NCBI GenBank assembly: GCA_944377305.1
Contig: CALWEL010000001.1
Span: 1-55,511, forward strand
Source: an uncultured Clostridia bacterium
Lineage (GTDB): Bacteria; Bacillota; Clostridia; Christensenellales; UBA1242
DNA: 55,511 bases
Direction: 5' to 3'
Position 1 is the stretch's first letter. Each line of letters opens with the position of its first letter. A program made the position numbers and the translations under genes. Under the pieces are notes generated by a model. It was not told where the DNA came from. It did no database searches and saw only the letters and a program-made list of their open reading frames with translations. Positions 52,581 through 55,511 of the stretch are shown here, one piece after another.

Positions 52581-53105
52581 TCGCAGTATCTCGTTTTTGT
52601 TAAGGTGCGCGTTATTCACAATTTTAATCAAATATCAGTAGATATTTTATACTGCCTGTATCATTAGATGCCCACAAAAATTCAGAGGTTTTGCTTAATT
52701 GTAAATTTAATTCATTTTTCGAATTATATTTTTTTAAAAATTATCACCGAAATTAAATTGCGACAATTTTATTCTAACAAATTAATTTTTTTTTGTCAAC
52801 ATTAGTTTTTGATTTTATCATTCGTATTGCAAAATTTTTGAAATAAAGTATAATATATATATATTTCAATAGTTGGTCAATAATATTCGTTATGTGAGTT
52901 CGTAGGATACGAAAATATTGCTAAATTGAATCTGGAAAACGCTACATCAATTCTTAATAAAACTATATCTATATTATAATTGCATAAAAGTTTTGAAGAA
53001 TAAATCATATAAAGCATATTATATGAAATTGATAAATATTAATAGTTTATTATTCAACTAATTTATACATTCAAATTGGAGTAAAAGAAATATGAGAGGT
53101 AAAAA
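52581..53105. other. Intergenic, nothing recognised
   Basis: About 525 nt upstream of the next gene. AT-rich, with a short (TA)n run near 52855; no gene or hairpin was seen. Confidence 0.5.
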
Positions 53106-53693
53106 ATGTTTTTAGATTATATAGACGAAACGAGAAAAGAAAATTATGTTCACAAAAAAGCTGAAACGAGATTTAAAGATAATATATATGAAAAATACGA
53201 TTTAGATAAGCTTATGTCAGAAGATATATCTGAACAATGTAGACAAATATATAATGACTTTTTACGACAAAAGAAGGAATTGAAAAGAGATAATATATTG
53301 CTTAGTTTTTATTCGGTTATAGAACATCCGTATGGTCCTAGTCTGGATTGTGACTATGTATTTTGCATAGCGAATGTTTTGGGAGATACTAATTGTAGAT
53401 CAATGATTATAAGCAAAATGCGGGCTCCTTTTTGGTTTAGAAAATCAGAAAAATCAAATGCGCTATGCGAATATATTAAACAATTGTTAACAGATCTTAA
53501 AGCTATGAAACTTAAGAATAATGTTTTGATCGTAGATAGAGATTATGTTGAATGGATTTATTCAAATTTGCCGTCCGAAAAAAAGCTGGAATACAGAGAA
53601 TATCTTAAGGATGTATATAGCATCAAACAAGCTAAAGCACAAGAAAAACTGAATACAACTCTGGGTGCACTATTGGACAATTTGAATGGGTAG
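53106..53693 (+). CDS. Unknown cytoplasmic protein
   Basis: A 195-residue soluble, mixed helix/strand protein, charged at both ends. It contains SFYSVIEHPYGPSLDCDYVFCIANVL in the middle and a helical C-terminus of about 50 residues (KAQEKLNTTLGALLDNLNG). No known family. GAGG precedes the ATG. Convergent with the next gene, with 44 nt between them and no clear terminator. Confidence 0.6.
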   Translation: MFLDYIDETRKENYVHKKAETRFKDNIYEKYDLDKLMSEDISEQCRQIYNDFLRQKKELKRDNILLSFYSVIEHPYGPSLDCDYVFCIANVLGDTNCRSMIISKMRAPFWFRKSEKSNALCEYIKQLLTDLKAMKLKNNVLIVDRDYVEWIYSNLPSEKKLEYREYLKDVYSIKQAKAQEKLNTTLGALLDNLNG

Positions 53694-53737
53694 ATAATCT
53701 TTAAATATTCAAATTTGATTGTATTATATATTTATAA

Positions 53738-54250
53738 TTATTGATCAGCGGTATGAGATGCATTAATTTCATCTTCAATTCTTTTGATTTCGTTTGCAAG
53801 CAGAGATAGGTTGTGATTAGCTAGCAAATTTGAGCGGATCGCAAGGCGTAGATACTTCAAATTTTTGGTTTTAATAAGTCCGTACAATAACATATCTATA
53901 GGAGCATTTTCCAAGGACATAAATTGATAGATATAGTGAGCATCTTTCATTAAGATTAGTATTTGCGACAATCTGTTCATTTCAAAAGCTGATAACTTGT
54001 GAACGCGCGCATAATCATAAATGTCAGCAGGTTTGAGGTATTTTAAACATTCCATTAGTTGATCAAAAGTGAGACTTGCGAGAACTGTATGTCGACATTT
54101 TAATTTGAATAAAGATTCATAATCTTTGTTCAAAGTTAGCTTTTTTATTTCATCTTTCAAAAATTTGTCCGAGTTTGCTTCGTCAAAGTGAGCGTTAAGA
54201 GATTCGACTTTCTTTTCTCTTTTCGTTGCTATATTAATTAAATTATCCAT
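53738..54250 (-). CDS. Unknown helical-repeat-like protein
   Basis: A 170-residue soluble, all-helical protein. Pairs of helices such as LTFDQLMECLKYLKPADIYDYARVHKL and IDMLLYGLIKTKNLKYLRLAIRSNLL suggest a solenoid of short helical repeats. No catalytic residues stand out. GGAGG precedes the ATG. Confidence 0.6.
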   Translation of the reverse strand: MDNLINIATKREKKVESLNAHFDEANSDKFLKDEIKKLTLNKDYESLFKLKCRHTVLASLTFDQLMECLKYLKPADIYDYARVHKLSAFEMNRLSQILILMKDAHYIYQFMSLENAPIDMLLYGLIKTKNLKYLRLAIRSNLLANHNLSLLANEIKRIEDEINASHTADQ

Positions 54251-54505
54251 TTATCCTCCAATTTTTATAATCATACACGGACACAATGTTATTGTCAAAT
54301 AAATTCGTTGCATTTATAATATATATGATCAAATTTCGTATGATGTTGGATTATATATTACTTGGAAAATTTTAGCATTTGCATTTTACACAACAGATGA
54401 TTAAGTATTTTGTGATTGTAGAAATTTTCGTTTTAAACACTTGTGAAAAAGATTTGAATATTATATAATGAATATTATTTGATATAATATATTAATGGAG
54501 AAAAA

Positions 54506-55453
54506 ATGAAAGAGAAGAAAAAACAGAATTGCATATTTGATTGTGATACGGGAGTGGATGATGCTGTAGCGTTGATTTTATCAATATATGACGAAGCGTT
54601 GGACATCAAATTAATAACCACCGTTTGTGGCAATCTCAGTTTGAATAAGGTGACAAGGAATGCTTTGCATATATTGGAGAAATTCAATCGAACGGATATA
54701 CCTCTTGCAATGGGTGCAACAAAAGCAATGGAAAGGATCAGTCCGGATGCTACATTTATTCATCAAAAGGAGGGGATGGGCGGATATATTCCACCAAAAG
54801 TAGTGAAAACAAAACCTATAGAACAAGACGCAATAGAGGCTATGTATGAGACGATCAAAAAGTATAAAAATGACATAGTAATATTTGCGCTTGCTCCGCA
54901 TACCAATCTTGGACATCTATTCACTCGCCATCCTGACGCAAAGGGGATGATCAATCACATCTATTGCGAAGGGTGTGCACCTTATGGTTTGAAGAGCGAA
55001 GGCAACTGGGTAGAGCATATATCTTTCAATGTATCATCAGATCCGGAAGCATTTAAAATTGTTATCAACAGTGGTGTTCCAATCACAATCATTCCTTCTA
55101 GAATGGGTAGAGAATTGGCGAATTTTACCGAAGAGGAAGTTAATTATATCAAGACGATAAACGATGTCGGCAGATTTATATATGAAATGTATTCTGGATA
55201 TTGGGAACCTAATTATCCAGATAGGCGAATTGCTACTAATGACACTTGCGCTTGTATGATTATGCGTTATCCAAAACTATTCAAGACAAAGCGTGCATTT
55301 TTCGAGGTAGATACAGATAAGCAACCTGGCAAAACAGTGATCACATTCAACCGCAAGGGAAACATAAACTTTGCATACAAAGTCAACAAGAAGAAAATGC
55401 ACCAAATTTATTATGACGAAATAAAAAAATTGGGAAATTTCAAATTTTATTGA
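54506..55453 (+). CDS. Ribonucleoside/inosine-uridine hydrolase family protein
   Basis: A 315-residue nucleoside hydrolase. The N-terminal calcium-binding motif is DCDTGVDDA (12-20), with the partner asparagine/aspartate in NLSLNKVTRNA near 48-58 and TNDTCACMIMRYP near 245-257 holding the last metal-site aspartate. FALAPHTNLGHLF is the family's PLTN region. It hydrolyses the N-glycosidic bond of nucleosides for base and ribose salvage. GGAG precedes the ATG by 6 nt. The base preference cannot be told from sequence. Confidence 0.92.
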   Translation: MKEKKKQNCIFDCDTGVDDAVALILSIYDEALDIKLITTVCGNLSLNKVTRNALHILEKFNRTDIPLAMGATKAMERISPDATFIHQKEGMGGYIPPKVVKTKPIEQDAIEAMYETIKKYKNDIVIFALAPHTNLGHLFTRHPDAKGMINHIYCEGCAPYGLKSEGNWVEHISFNVSSDPEAFKIVINSGVPITIIPSRMGRELANFTEEEVNYIKTINDVGRFIYEMYSGYWEPNYPDRRIATNDTCACMIMRYPKLFKTKRAFFEVDTDKQPGKTVITFNRKGNINFAYKVNKKKMHQIYYDEIKKLGNFKFY

Positions 55454-55511
55454 TGACTTTATTGTGAGGGAAGGATCAATATGTTTTTTTGAAATAGTTT
55501 ATCAATATATT

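Overview
The window looks like chromosomal DNA from an AT-rich, spore-forming member of the Firmicutes, most like uncultured Clostridia. The evidence is the very low GC content, Shine-Dalgarno sites of the AGGAG type, tRNAs with encoded CCA, TGTTCCACGTGGAACA parS sites, anaerobic pyruvate formate-lyase, and sporulation genes (cwlD, spoIVB, a YlxY/PdaB-like deacetylase homologue, an ftsK/spoIIIE gene, a collagen-like exosporium-type protein). Species cannot be assigned from the sequence alone.

Layout. 0-4.2 kb: a tRNA-Arg with a decayed second copy, a divergent XRE regulator/zinc-ribbon pair, and a GtrA/GT2 lipid-linked glycosylation pair. 4.4-8.4 kb: the chromosome-partition region. parA and parB are split by about 0.8 kb of non-coding DNA carrying four parS sites, followed by nrnA and a dense cluster of DnaA boxes that is a good replication-origin candidate. 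8.8-23 kb: envelope and maintenance genes (ATP-grasp protein, lipoprotein, CwlD, a beta-helix-like surface protein, thymidylate kinase, an unusually short alanyl-tRNA synthetase, Ogt, a tandem paralogue pair of unknown function, peptidase S51, a SpoU-type methyltransferase) with tRNA-Ser. 23-27.2 kb: tRNA-Glu and tRNA-Met, an ArsR-regulated heavy-metal P-type ATPase operon, and tRNA-Gly followed by a triplicated terminator. 27.4-37.8 kb: nucleotidyltransferase, DUF368 protein, collagen-like protein, a putative metallopeptidase with a translationally coupled small gene, pflB-pflA, an ABC-transporter remnant and an acetyltransferase-like protein. 38-50.8 kb: spoIVB, then rpsO, pnp, a deacetylase homologue and ftsK/spoIIIE in the order known from Bacillus, interrupted by lineage-specific genes. 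51-55.5 kb: membrane proteins including a catalytically dead YugP homologue, tRNA-Leu, two unknown helical proteins and a nucleoside hydrolase.

The most distinctive signals are non-coding. They are (i) the centromere-like parS array between parA and parB, with one parS placed on the parB promoter/leader; (ii) six DnaA boxes within 76 bp; (iii) eight genes that lack a Shine-Dalgarno site and have a -10-like hexamer 5-6 nt before the start codon, which predicts leaderless mRNAs; and (iv) a 98-bp tandem repeat that acts as serial terminators behind tRNA-Gly. No CRISPR array, intact transposase, prophage block or recognisable riboswitch was seen.
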